Origin: Rathayibacter sp. VKM Ac-2759
GTDB lineage: Bacteria; Actinomycetota; Actinomycetes; Actinomycetales; Microbacteriaceae
Direction: 5' to 3'
DNA length: 64,000 nucleotides
Assembly (NCBI RefSeq): GCF_009834225.1
Contig: NZ_CP047176.1
Coordinates: 186,001-250,000, forward strand
Below are positions 42,361-55,732 of the stretch, piece by piece (the first letter of the stretch is position 1; each line of letters opens with the position of its first letter). The translations under genes were made by a program, and so were the position numbers. The notes under the pieces were generated by a model. That model ran no database searches. It saw only the letters and a program-made list of their open reading frames with translations, and was not told the DNA's origin.

Positions 42361-42537
42361 ATGTCCATCGAACGATCCTCAGAGTACGTCCCCTCTCCGA
42401 TGTGGGGCTCCTACGTCACGACGACGGCAGTGAATCCGACCCGGGTCGGCCGCTACACCGACGTCTCCCCCGCCCCGCGGCGGGAGCGGCGCGAGTACGC
42501 GGCGGCGACCGGCGCGGTCGCCCTGCCCTCGACCTGA
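42361..42537 (+). CDS. small hypothetical protein downstream of katA
   Basis: The 58-residue frame (MSIERSSEYVPSPMWGSYVT onward, ending VALPST) starts 82 nt after katA and ends 24 nt before a strong terminator, inside the same transcription unit. It has no signal or membrane segment, is rich in Tyr/Arg/Thr/Ser and contains PSPMWGSYVTTTAVNPTRVG. The ribosome site (AAAGCAGAG) is weak. I recognise no family. The position supports a real small gene, but it could also be a spurious frame. Confidence 0.45.
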   Translation: MSIERSSEYVPSPMWGSYVTTTAVNPTRVGRYTDVSPAPRRERREYAAATGAVALPST

Positions 42538-42561
42538 CCTCCGCGTCCGCGGACCACGATC

Positions 42562-42605
42562 AGCGGACGGTGCGGGCTGTCGCGTGCGGCCCCGCACCGT
42601 CCGCT
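42562..42605 (+). terminator. terminator of the fur-katA unit
   Basis: AGCGGACGGTGCGGG (42562-42576) pairs perfectly with 42591-42605 around a 14-nt loop. It lies between convergent genes, so it may also end the MMPL transcript at 42686. Confidence 0.85.
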
Positions 42606-42685
42606 TCCCTGTGCGGTGCGCCTCTGATCGACCGGGGCACCCGGGGCGTCGGCGGCTCCCGCGTCGATCGCGGGCCCCGGGCGTG

Positions 42686-44755
42686 TCACGCGGTCGCCGC
42701 GCGCCGTGCACGCCGCCGCGCGCTCGGCCACCAGAACGCGTCGCCGGTGAGGAACACGAGCGCCGGCACCAGGACCGTGCGCACGACCAGGGTGTCGAGC
42801 AGCACTCCGATGCAGACGATCACGCCGATCTGGGTGAGCGCCACGACCGGCAGCACGCCGAGCACGGCGAAGACCGCCGCCAGCAGGATGCCCGCGCTCG
42901 TGATCACCCCGCCGGTCGACGCGAGGGCGCGCACCATGCCCTCACGGGTGCCGTGCAGGATCCGCTCCTCGCGGGCACGCGTGACGAGGAAGATGTTGTA
43001 GTCGACGCCGAGCGCGACCAGGAACAGGAACGCGAACAGCACCACGTTCGCATCGAACGCGGGGAATCCGAGCAGCCCGCCGAAGAGCAGGTTCGCCGCT
43101 CCGAGGCTCGCGAAGAACGTCGCCAGCACGGTCGCGATGAGCAGCACCGGAGCGACGAGCGAGCGCAGGAGCAGCGCGAGGATCAGGAACACGATCGCCA
43201 GGATGATCGGGATGATCAGCCCCTGGTCGCGCTCCGACGCCGACTGGGTGTCGAGCGCCGTCGCGTCGCTCCCGCCGACGAGGCTCTCCGAGACCGGTCC
43301 GGTGGCGTCGGCGTAGGCCGAGCGCAGGGCGGTGATCGTCGCGAAGCTCTCGGCGCTCTCGGGTTCGGAGGCGAGCACCAGGCTCAGCGAGGTGAGTCCG
43401 TTCGCGCTCTCGCCGGCCCGCACGGAGTCGACCCCGTCGGTCCCCTCGGCGAGGGCGGTCGCCTCGGCGACCGCGTCGTCGGGAGCGAGCACCGTGGTCT
43501 GCGCGGTGAGGCCGGCCCCGAAGGACTCGTCGATCACGACCTGGGCGCGGACCGACTCCGGATCTCCGAGCAGCTGGTCGGTCTGGGACAGGCCGACCTT
43601 CGCGCCGACGAGCCCGAGCGAGAGCAGGGCGAGGCCGACGGTGGCGACGATCGCGACGCGTCCGGGGCGACGCGCGACTCCGCGGCCGAGCCGGGTCCAG
43701 AGCCCGTCCTTCCGCGGGGGCGCGCCGGCGGCGTCCGGTCTCGGCACGAACGGCCAGAAGAGGCCGCGACCGCAGAGCACCAGGGCGGACGGCAGCACGA
43801 CGAGGGCGAACACGATCGCGATCACGACGCCGATCGCGCAGGCGAACCCGAGCGCGCGGTTGCCCGCGAGCTCGGCGAGCAGAAGGGTCAGGAGGCTGAG
43901 CGCGACCGTCCCGCCGCTCGCGGCGATCGCCGGCCCGGCGCTGCGGACGGCGGTCGTCATCGCGCGGTGCCGGTCCTCCTCGTGGAGCAGCTCCTCGCGG
44001 TAGCGGGCGACGAGCAGCAGCGCGTAGTTCGTGCCCGCGCCGAAGACGAGCACCGAGAGGATGCCGCTCACCGAGGCGTCGATCGAGAGTCCGAGCGCGT
44101 CGGCCAGCGCGGCGACGACGATCCGCGCGAGCCCGTCGGCGATGCCGACCACGGCGAGGGGGACGATCCAGAGGATCGGGCTGCGGTAGGTCGCGATGAG
44201 CAGCACCGCCACGACGATCACCGTGACGAGCAGGAGCCGGAAGTCGGCTCCGGCGAATGCGTTCGAGATGTCGGCCTGGAAGCCGACGGCACCGGTGAGG
44301 TAGCTGTCGAGACCGCTCGGCAGCTCGGCCGATCCCGTCGCGCGGAGCTGGTCCGCGATCGACGCGACATCCGCCTCGACCGCGGAGGCCGAGAGGGGCA
44401 CGGCCACGAGGGCGGCGCGCCCGTCGTCGCTGAACTGCGGGCGCACGGCCTCGGGGGTCGTCGACAGGGCGGCCAGCGCACCGGCGCGCTCGTCGATCGC
44501 CGCGGTGTCCGCCTCGGTCAGGCCGCTGTCCCGGTTCCACAGGACGACTCCCGCCGTCGTGTCGGCCGAGGGGAACTCCTCGAGCAGCGCGGCGACCTTC
44601 GCCGACGGTGCCGAGTCGGGGAGACCCGACTGGGGGAAGCCCGACTCGGCACTCGAGGGCAGCAGGGCGAAGAGCGCGCCGACGGCGATGACCGCGGCGA
44701 GGACGGTGATCCAGGCGCGTCGTCGGGAGCGGACGAGCAGAGTGAGCGGGGCCAT
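42686..44755 (-). CDS. MMPL/RND family exporter
   Basis: The 689-residue protein has 12 predicted helices in two halves with large outer loops and family segments FGAGTNYALLLVARYREEL and LVALGVDYNIFLVTRAREE in helix 4 of each half. It is shorter than the fused MMPL at 11.4 kb, has no ATPase domain and is a different paralog. Such exporters move lipids, siderophores or drugs using the proton gradient. ATG at 44755 follows GGAGGAGAACC. A perfect palindrome with 9-bp arms lies just upstream, but no regulator gene is adjacent. Confidence 0.9.
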   Translation of the reverse strand: MAPLTLLVRSRRRAWITVLAAVIAVGALFALLPSSAESGFPQSGLPDSAPSAKVAALLEEFPSADTTAGVVLWNRDSGLTEADTAAIDERAGALAALSTTPEAVRPQFSDDGRAALVAVPLSASAVEADVASIADQLRATGSAELPSGLDSYLTGAVGFQADISNAFAGADFRLLLVTVIVVAVLLIATYRSPILWIVPLAVVGIADGLARIVVAALADALGLSIDASVSGILSVLVFGAGTNYALLLVARYREELLHEEDRHRAMTTAVRSAGPAIAASGGTVALSLLTLLLAELAGNRALGFACAIGVVIAIVFALVVLPSALVLCGRGLFWPFVPRPDAAGAPPRKDGLWTRLGRGVARRPGRVAIVATVGLALLSLGLVGAKVGLSQTDQLLGDPESVRAQVVIDESFGAGLTAQTTVLAPDDAVAEATALAEGTDGVDSVRAGESANGLTSLSLVLASEPESAESFATITALRSAYADATGPVSESLVGGSDATALDTQSASERDQGLIIPIILAIVFLILALLLRSLVAPVLLIATVLATFFASLGAANLLFGGLLGFPAFDANVVLFAFLFLVALGVDYNIFLVTRAREERILHGTREGMVRALASTGGVITSAGILLAAVFAVLGVLPVVALTQIGVIVCIGVLLDTLVVRTVLVPALVFLTGDAFWWPSARRRARRAATA

Positions 44756-44776
44756 GGTTCTCCTCCGGGGCGCGGG

Positions 44777-44798
44777 ATTAGTCAGCCAACTGACTAAT
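44777..44798. promoter_or_regulatory. palindromic operator upstream of the MMPL exporter
   Basis: ATTAGTCAG (44777-44785) and CTGACTAAT (44790-44798) form a perfect 22-bp palindrome with a CCAA centre, 21 nt before the start codon. Sites of the type TTAGTCAG/CTGACTAA are typical of TetR-family repressors of exporters. No TetR or MarR gene lies next to it. Confidence 0.8.
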
Positions 44799-44807
44799 AG
44801 TGCCGCG

Positions 44808-46307
44808 TCACCGCCCTCCAGGGAAGCCGAGACGGTCCAGCCACTCGGCGAGCACCTCCGCGCTCACGTCGAACAGCTCGGTCCCCCGGTGCGGCGCATC
44901 GATCTCGGTGCTCGTCACGCGCACTCCCCGGGGCAGCACCTCGACGATCGAGGCGCCGGAGGCGGCCACCGAGCGCTCGTGCGCCGGCCCCGCGAGGACG
45001 TCGGTGCGGTTCGCGGCACCGGGCGCGACGACGACCGGCGCGGGAGTCGTCGTGTCGACGAACGCGTGATGCCAGTGCCCCGAGAGCACGGCGAGGACGG
45101 GCGCGCCCTCGACCGCCTCCCAGAGATCGTGCGGGTTGGCGAGGCCCATCCGCCGGTGGAGCGGGGTCACGGCCTCGATCGGCGGGTGGTGCAGCACCAG
45201 CACGGTGGGAGTGAGCGGATCCCGGTGGAGGCGCTCCCGCAGCCAGGCGAGGGTCGGCTCGGTCAGCAGCCCCCACGACGCACCGCCCGGGACGGACGAG
45301 TCGAGGGTCAGGATCCTGACGCCGCGCACGACGGTCTCGGTGTTCCACGGCACCGGCGTTCCGAAGCTCTCCCGGTCGTCGTGATTGCCGAGGGCGAGGA
45401 CGAGGGCCGCATCCCGGTCGGCGCACCACCCGGCGAGCGCGTCGCGGAGTGCGGAATAGGACTCGGCGGACCCGTCGCCGCTCAGGTCTCCGGAGACGAC
45501 CACGGCATCGAGGTCCTCGATCGCCGCATGGGCCTCGAGCAGCGCGGCGAGGCCGGCGCGGGTGTCGATCACGCGGTTGTAGCGGTCGCCCGGATCACCG
45601 AGGAGGTGGGTGTCCGACAGGTGGAGCAGTCGCAGCGGGCGCTCGGGCCTCGGGTCGAGGATCGCGTCGGCCCGCTCGGAGGCCGCCTCGATCAGCTCGG
45701 CGTTCCGCTCGTCCGGCCCGTCGCTCCAGGCGAGCGCCTCGTCGAGCGGCTTGCCGAACCTGAGGTGCCGGGCGACGAGACGGCTGCGGCGGACGGTGGG
45801 GTCGATCCGGAGGTGGAGGGTCAGGTCGAGCAGAGGGGCGACCTCACCCCAGCCGCCCTGCTCGAGCAGCAGGTAGTTGCCCTCGATCACGACCACCGTC
45901 GCCTGGCCGATCGCCAGGACGATCCCGCCGGCGACCGGCTCCTCGATCGAGCGGTCGAACGAGGCGAAGCGCAGCACGTCTCCGGGCTGCGCGAGGCGGA
46001 GGCGCCGGAGCGCCTCGACGAAGCCGGCGGTGTCGAACGTGTCGGGTGCGCCCATCCGCTCGCGTCGACCGAGCTCGCGGAGACGCGTCTGGGGGAGGTG
46101 GTACCCGTCGAGTCCGAGGACGACCGAGCCGGGCACCCCCGCCCGCAGCTCCTCGGCGAGCGTCGACTTTCCGGCGCCGGGCGAGCCCGTGACCCCGACG
46201 AGCAGCAGCTCGCGCCCGGCGGACGCCTGCGCGACGAGCTCGATCGCGGCCGCCACCGAGTGGAGAACGGGGCGGGAGGTACCGGGGCCGGGGGAGTCGG
46301 GGATCAT
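44808..46307 (-). CDS. fused P-loop nucleoside-kinase-like and calcineurin-type phosphodiesterase protein
   Basis: The 499-residue protein joins two enzymes. Residues 1-220 are a uridine-kinase/PanK-like P-loop kinase (GSPGAGKST at 41-49, LDGYH at 66-70, IEGNYLLL). Residues 225-499 are a class III metallophosphoesterase with LHLSDTHL (229-236), SGDLSGDG, LGNHDD, LVLHHPP and SGHWHHA, all metal ligands present, as in CpdA/Rv0805-type phosphodiesterases. The linker is only ILDPRPERP. A minus-strand -10-like GAGAAT ends 6 nt before the ATG, suggesting leaderless expression. Neither substrate is known. The fusion suggests linked steps on a nucleotide or phosphosugar. Confidence 0.82.
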   Translation of the reverse strand: MIPDSPGPGTSRPVLHSVAAAIELVAQASAGRELLLVGVTGSPGAGKSTLAEELRAGVPGSVVLGLDGYHLPQTRLRELGRRERMGAPDTFDTAGFVEALRRLRLAQPGDVLRFASFDRSIEEPVAGGIVLAIGQATVVVIEGNYLLLEQGGWGEVAPLLDLTLHLRIDPTVRRSRLVARHLRFGKPLDEALAWSDGPDERNAELIEAASERADAILDPRPERPLRLLHLSDTHLLGDPGDRYNRVIDTRAGLAALLEAHAAIEDLDAVVVSGDLSGDGSAESYSALRDALAGWCADRDAALVLALGNHDDRESFGTPVPWNTETVVRGVRILTLDSSVPGGASWGLLTEPTLAWLRERLHRDPLTPTVLVLHHPPIEAVTPLHRRMGLANPHDLWEAVEGAPVLAVLSGHWHHAFVDTTTPAPVVVAPGAANRTDVLAGPAHERSVAASGASIVEVLPRGVRVTSTEIDAPHRGTELFDVSAEVLAEWLDRLGFPGGR

Positions 46308-46440
46308 GCGCCCATTCTCCCGAGCGTCCTCCGGGGCTTCGGGCCGCCGGAGGTGAACGGTGGAGAGACGGCGCAGACCGCACCTGGGGAGGAGAGCCGG
46401 ACCCGCGACACGCCCGGGATGCGCGATTTCGGCCCGCCGT

Positions 46441-46469
46441 TTGACACGGCGGTGAGCCCTGCGTAAATT
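46441..46469 (+). promoter_or_regulatory. rRNA operon promoter P1
   Basis: TTGACA (46441-46446) and TAAATT (46464-46469) are separated by 17 nt, close to the vegetative sigma consensus. It is the upstream member of a tandem pair that shares TTGACACGG and GCCAC flanks with P2. Confidence 0.8.
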
Positions 46470-46738
46470 ACTCCGAGTCGCCACAAAGGCCGCAGGGAAA
46501 CGGAAAGAACAGGCCTCCTCCGGGAGTGCAGTTCCTACGTCCCGGCCTCAATCGGGACCATCCCACCGAAGACAGCTTCTCGGAGCACGTCGTCGCGACG
46601 GATGTAAAGCCTTCGCAGGATCCCTCGGATCCAGCCTCTTCGCCGCCCGGCGCAGGACCACGGTCCTGAAGCGGGCCGTCCTTCACGGGACAACGTCGGA
46701 GCGCCTTCGAGCGCAACGACATGGCGGAAAAGCCGGAT

Positions 46739-46766
46739 TTGACACGGCCTGCGGATGTGCTAAGTT
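46739..46766 (+). promoter_or_regulatory. rRNA operon promoter P2
   Basis: TTGACA (46739-46744) and TAAGTT (46761-46766) are separated by 16 nt. Between P2 and the 16S gene the leader holds a palindrome CTTGTCACTGACAAG (46820-46834) and a TTGAGAACTCAACAGCG element (about 46913-46929) that recurs in altered form in the 16S-23S spacer. No protein gene is credible in 46308-47104; the rest of this stretch is untranslated leader. Confidence 0.8.
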
Positions 46767-47104
46767 ATACAAGTTGCCACGGCGGCCGAGAGGATAACTT
46801 CTCCAGCTTAGCCGAGTCACTTGTCACTGACAAGCACTCATTGCAACACTCTTCGATCACTCTCGTTGTGAAGCGCTTTCTTTGGGCGTGGAGGCGGGGT
46901 GTGTCCGATTCTTGAGAACTCAACAGCGTGCACTATGTTCAATGCCAAATTATATAACCTCGGCCATTGATTCTGTTTCAGCCTTTCGGGGTTGATGCGG
47001 TTGATTGGTTGGGTTCCTTTGGAAATTGATGTCAGTAATGACGTCTTATTTGCTAGAGGTCAAACTTGACTTCCTTCTCTTCGGGGTTGGTTGTCGTAAT
47101 TTTT

Positions 47105-52190
<5,086 letters not shown>

Positions 52191-52374
52191 TCACTACACT
52201 CATACCGTTGTAAAGGCTGGTAGGAGTGGTCAGAGATTGCTTGCGTCCACTTTGTGGTTCCCAGAAGACGGGCACCCCACACATCCCTTGCGGGAGTGTG
52301 GAACATAATTGAATACACGCACGGCGTGTAACCCCAGATTTGACCATCAGCCTTCGGGCTGGTGTGTCGCCAGG

Positions 52375-52492
52375 GTTACGGCGGCCATAGCGAGAGGGAA
52401 ACGCCCGGTCACATTCCGAACCCGGAAGCTAAGACTCTCAGCGCCGATGGTACTGCAGGGGGGACCCTGTGGGAGAGTAGGACACCGCCGGA
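52375..52492 (+). rRNA. rrf: 5S ribosomal RNA
   Basis: About 118 nt from GTTACGGCGGCCATAGCG to GACACCGCCGGAC, with the terminal stem formed by the ends and the conserved CGAACCCGGAAGCTAAG loop. It follows the 23S gene after a 184-nt spacer with no tRNA. Confidence 0.96.
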
Positions 52493-52501
52493 CACCATTC
52501 A

Positions 52502-52531
52502 CGATGGCCACCCAGAAATGGGTGGCCATCG
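52502..52531 (+). terminator. rRNA operon terminator
   Basis: CGATGGCCACCCA (52502-52514) and TGGGTGGCCATCG (52519-52531) form a perfect 13-bp stem with a GAAA loop, 10 nt after the 5S gene and followed by CTGTTTAAC. Confidence 0.92.
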
Positions 52532-52737
52532 CTGTTTAACCAGCGATCCGTTGCACGACGGCATCATCCGCGCGCGTCCCCGTAGAGGCGCGGCTGCGCT
52601 CCACGAGGGGGCGCGGGCTAGGGTGGTGGCGTCGCTGCGCGAGCTGCAGCAGCACTCGCCACGAGCGAGACAACTCCACAGAGCACCATCACACGGCACG
52701 ACGACGGCAGCGCATCATCACGACAGGCGAGGAACGC

Positions 52738-54753
52738 ATGGACGACTCAGCACCCGACCGCAACGACCGCGGAGCGGAGAACCGTGATCAGCGCCCGCCC
52801 CGAGCCGGCGGCGAGCGGTCCGCGTCCGGTGGACAGGGGCGACGTGACGACTCCCGTCCGTCCCGCGATGGTGCTTCCCGCCCCCGACGCGAGGGCGACG
52901 CCCGACCGCGACGTGAGGGCGACGGTTCGTCCCGTCGCGACGGAGGGTACGCACCGCGCCGGGATGAGAACCCCCGCCGCGACGGCGGCTCCGGTCAGCG
53001 TCGCGATGGTGACTCCCGTCCTCGTCGTGACGGCGACTCCGGCCCCCGTCGTGAGGGTGGTTACGCTCCTCGTCGTGATGGCGACTCCGCACCCCGTCGC
53101 GATAATGACTCCCGTCCGCGTCGTGATGGTGACTCCGGTCCTCGTCGTGACGGCGGTTACGCTCCCCGTCGTGACGGCGACTCCGCTCCCCGTCGCGACA
53201 ACGACTCGCGTCCGCGTCGTGATGGCGACTCCGGTCCCCGTCGTGAGGGTGGCTACGCTCCCCGTCGTGACGGCGACTCCGCTCCCCGTCGCGACAACGA
53301 CTCCCGTCCTCGCCGCGATGGTGACTCCGGTCCTCGTCGTGAGGGCGGGTACGCTCCCCGTCGAGACGGCGACTCCGCACCCCGCCGCGACAACGACTCC
53401 CGTCCCCGTCGCGACGGTGACTCCGGTCCCCGTCGTGAGGGCGGGTACGCTCCCCGCCGCGACAACGACTCCCGTCCCCGTCGCGACGGTGACTCCGCCC
53501 CTCGTCGTGAGGGCGGCTACGCCCGGCGTGATGGCGACTCGCGCCCCCGCAGCGACTCGCGTCCCGCGCGCGACGGCGACTCCCGCGGCGGGCGCGACTC
53601 CGCGCCCCGCTGGGACGACCGGCGCGGCGGCGGCGACCGCCAGGGTGGAGCCGGCCGCGGTGGGTTCGCCGGCCGCGGTGGTCCGCGCGAGGAGCCGGAG
53701 ATCTCGGAGGAGGAGCGCGAGCGCCGCTCGCTGCAGTCGGTGCGTCCGCGCCACGACGACCCCGAGCTCCCCGACGACGTGCAGGCGAAGGACCTCGACC
53801 GCGGGGCCCGCAACGAGCTGCGCACGCTGACCAAGGAGAACGCCGAGTGGGTGGCCATGCACCTGGTGATGGCGGGTCGCCTGCTCGAGGAGGACCCGGA
53901 GCTCGCGCACCGGCACGTCCTGTCGGCTGCCCGCCGTGCCGGGCGGATCGCCATCGTCCGGGAGTCGCTTGCGATCTCGGCGTACGCGATCGGCGACTAC
54001 GCCCTGGCGCTGCGCGAGCTGCGCACCTACCGCCGGATCTCCGGATCCGATGAGCAGGTCCCGCTGATGGTCGACAGCGAGCGCGGAGTCGGGCGGCCCG
54101 ACAAGGCGCTCGAGCTCGGTCGCTCCATCGACCGGACCGCTCTGAGCGCGGGCGCCCAGGTGTCGCTCGCCATCGCGATGTCGGGCGCTCGACTCGACCT
54201 CGGCCAGACCGAGCTCGCTCTGATGGAGCTCGAGATCCCGCAGCTCGAGCCCGACCGCGCCTTCTCGTACAGCCCGCCGCTCTTCGCGGCGTACGCGCTC
54301 GTGCTCGAGGAGCTCGGGCGGACCGAGGAGGCGGCGACCTGGCAGCGTCGCGCCGACATCGCCGAGCGCGCGGTCTTCGCCGCGGAGGGCGGCGGCGACG
54401 ACGAGACGATCGAGGTCGTCGAGGAGGAGAGCGACGAGCCGACCCGGGCTCCCGTGGCGGACCTCGAGGTCGAGGACGAGCCCGAGGCGGAGTCCGACGA
54501 CACGGGGGACTCCCGCGACGCGGACGACTCCGACGCCGCGGACGACTCCGAGGACGCGGACGACTCCGAGGACGCGGACGACTCCGAGGACGCGGACGAC
54601 TCCGACGACGCGGACGACTCCGACGACGCGGCCCCCGGCGAGGAGCCCCTCCCCGTCGACGATGCACCGCTCACCGACGACGCCGCACCCGCGGCCCCCA
54701 CCCCCGACACCGCCGAGGAGGCCGCCGATGTTCCGCAGCGCGAAGACGACTGA
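52738..54753 (+). CDS. repeat-rich disordered protein with a central helical-repeat domain (Rv1691-like position)
   Basis: The 671-residue protein has three parts. Residues 1-315 are an Arg/Asp/Gly/Ser disordered region dominated by 8-residue units such as DGDSGPRR and EGGYAPRR, 23 in a row, arranged in 32-residue blocks. Residues about 320-550 are a helical TPR-like domain (NEWVAMHLVMAGRLL-type, IGDYALALRELRTYRRI). Residues 555-671 are an acidic tail with DDSEDA repeats. A basic N-terminus and acidic C-terminus in one chain suggest RNA binding or condensate formation. Gene order (this, HAD-IIA phosphatase) matches the mycobacterial Rv1691-Rv1692 region. A TAGGGT box lies at 52619-52624. Confidence 0.85.
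   Translation: MDDSAPDRNDRGAENRDQRPPRAGGERSASGGQGRRDDSRPSRDGASRPRREGDARPRREGDGSSRRDGGYAPRRDENPRRDGGSGQRRDGDSRPRRDGDSGPRREGGYAPRRDGDSAPRRDNDSRPRRDGDSGPRRDGGYAPRRDGDSAPRRDNDSRPRRDGDSGPRREGGYAPRRDGDSAPRRDNDSRPRRDGDSGPRREGGYAPRRDGDSAPRRDNDSRPRRDGDSGPRREGGYAPRRDNDSRPRRDGDSAPRREGGYARRDGDSRPRSDSRPARDGDSRGGRDSAPRWDDRRGGGDRQGGAGRGGFAGRGGPREEPEISEEERERRSLQSVRPRHDDPELPDDVQAKDLDRGARNELRTLTKENAEWVAMHLVMAGRLLEEDPELAHRHVLSAARRAGRIAIVRESLAISAYAIGDYALALRELRTYRRISGSDEQVPLMVDSERGVGRPDKALELGRSIDRTALSAGAQVSLAIAMSGARLDLGQTELALMELEIPQLEPDRAFSYSPPLFAAYALVLEELGRTEEAATWQRRADIAERAVFAAEGGGDDETIEVVEEESDEPTRAPVADLEVEDEPEAESDDTGDSRDADDSDAADDSEDADDSEDADDSEDADDSDDADDSDDAAPGEEPLPVDDAPLTDDAAPAAPTPDTAEEAADVPQREDD
52981..53529 (+). 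repeat. 24-nt / 96-nt tandem coding repeat
   Basis: About 23 consecutive 24-nt units encode x-x-x-[SY]-x-P-R-R octapeptides. Four or five near-identical 96-nt blocks have the order DGDSAPRR, DNDSRPRR, DGDSGPRR, EGGYAPRR. The repeats keep the reading frame, and long frames on the other strand here are by-products of the periodicity. Confidence 0.93.
54523..54635 (+). repeat. 18-nt acidic tandem coding repeat
   Basis: GACGACTCCGAGGACGCG and variants repeat about six times, encoding DDSEDA/DDSDDA units in the acidic tail of the disordered protein. Confidence 0.85.
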
Positions 54754-55732
54754 GCCCACCCCGCTCGACGGGCGCGACGCGGTCCTCGCGGACCTCGACG
54801 GTGTCGTCTACAAGGGAGCCGACGCGATCCCCTACGCGGTCGACAGCCTGAACAGTGCGGGCGAGACGCTCCGCGTCGGATACATCACGAACAACGCCTC
54901 CCGCACCGACGTCTCCGTGGCGGGCCACCTCTCCGACCTCGGGCTCGTGGTGCGCCCGGAGGACGTCGTGACCTCGCCCCAGGCGGCCGTCGTGCTGCTC
55001 GCCGACCTCGTGCCGGCAGGGTCGACCGTGCTCGTCGTCGGCGGCGAGGGGCTGACCACCGAGGTGGAGCGCGCCGGGTTCGTCGTCACCCGCAGCGCGG
55101 AGGAGTCGCCCGCGGCGGTCATCCAGGGCTTCGCCCCCACCGTCGGCTGGGAGCAGCTGGCGGAGGCGTCGTTCGCGCTGCACACCGGGATCCCGTGGGT
55201 CGCGACCAACACCGACTGGACGATCCCGGTCGCCCGGGGCATCGCCCCCGGCAACGGGACCCTGGTGTCGGCCGTGCACACCGCGGTGGGGCGCCTGCCC
55301 GTCGTGGCGGGCAAGCCGGAGCGCGCGATCTTCGACGCGGCGACCCAGCGGTTCGGCTCGACGAATCCGCTCTTCATCGGAGACCGCCTGGACACCGACA
55401 TCGCCGGCGCGAACGCGGCCGAGATGGCCAGCGCCCACGTGCTCACCGGTATCGACCGCGCCAAGCAGCTGCTCGCGGCCGAGCCGAAGCTCCGTCCGCA
55501 GTACATCCTCGGCGATCTGCGCGAGCTGCACCTGCCCTACCCCGCGACGACCGTCGCCCGGAACGGCACCCACTCGGTGCGCTCGGCGAAGGTGCGCCTC
55601 GAGGGCGACTCCGTCGTCGTCGTGAGCGCGGGCGAGGACCCGACCGACCTGCTCCGCGCCGCCTGCTCGGTGATCTGGAGCTCGGGTCGCGCGATCTACG
55701 GGCTCGACGTCCCGGAGTCGCTCTACAGCTGA
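54728..55732 (+). CDS. HAD-IIA family phosphatase (glycerol-3-phosphate phosphatase-like)
   Basis: The 334-residue HAD-IIA protein has motif I LADLDGVVYKGADAIPYA (nucleophile Asp22, Asp24), motif II TNNASRT, motif III Lys in VVAGKPERAIF and motif IV LFIGDRLDTDI. The mycobacterial counterpart Rv1692 removes phosphate from glycerol 3-phosphate in lipid recycling; the same role is inferred here from family and gene order. The ATG at 54728 overlaps the end of the disordered-protein gene by 26 nt, indicating coupling. An extra C-terminal segment (SVRSAKVRLEGDSVVVVSAG) extends beyond the catalytic part. Confidence 0.88.
   Translation: MFRSAKTTEPTPLDGRDAVLADLDGVVYKGADAIPYAVDSLNSAGETLRVGYITNNASRTDVSVAGHLSDLGLVVRPEDVVTSPQAAVVLLADLVPAGSTVLVVGGEGLTTEVERAGFVVTRSAEESPAAVIQGFAPTVGWEQLAEASFALHTGIPWVATNTDWTIPVARGIAPGNGTLVSAVHTAVGRLPVVAGKPERAIFDAATQRFGSTNPLFIGDRLDTDIAGANAAEMASAHVLTGIDRAKQLLAAEPKLRPQYILGDLRELHLPYPATTVARNGTHSVRSAKVRLEGDSVVVVSAGEDPTDLLRAACSVIWSSGRAIYGLDVPESLYS

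Noticed and set aside
46468..46915. Two short frames in the rRNA promoter and leader region
   Set aside because: They overlap the rrn promoters and transcribed leader, lack ribosome sites and show no protein features.
52718..54759. Long reading frames on the minus strand and in other frames across the repeat protein
   Set aside because: They arise from the 24-nt periodicity and strong GC bias; their predicted proteins are low-complexity, while the plus-strand frame has a folded helical domain and is coupled to the next gene.
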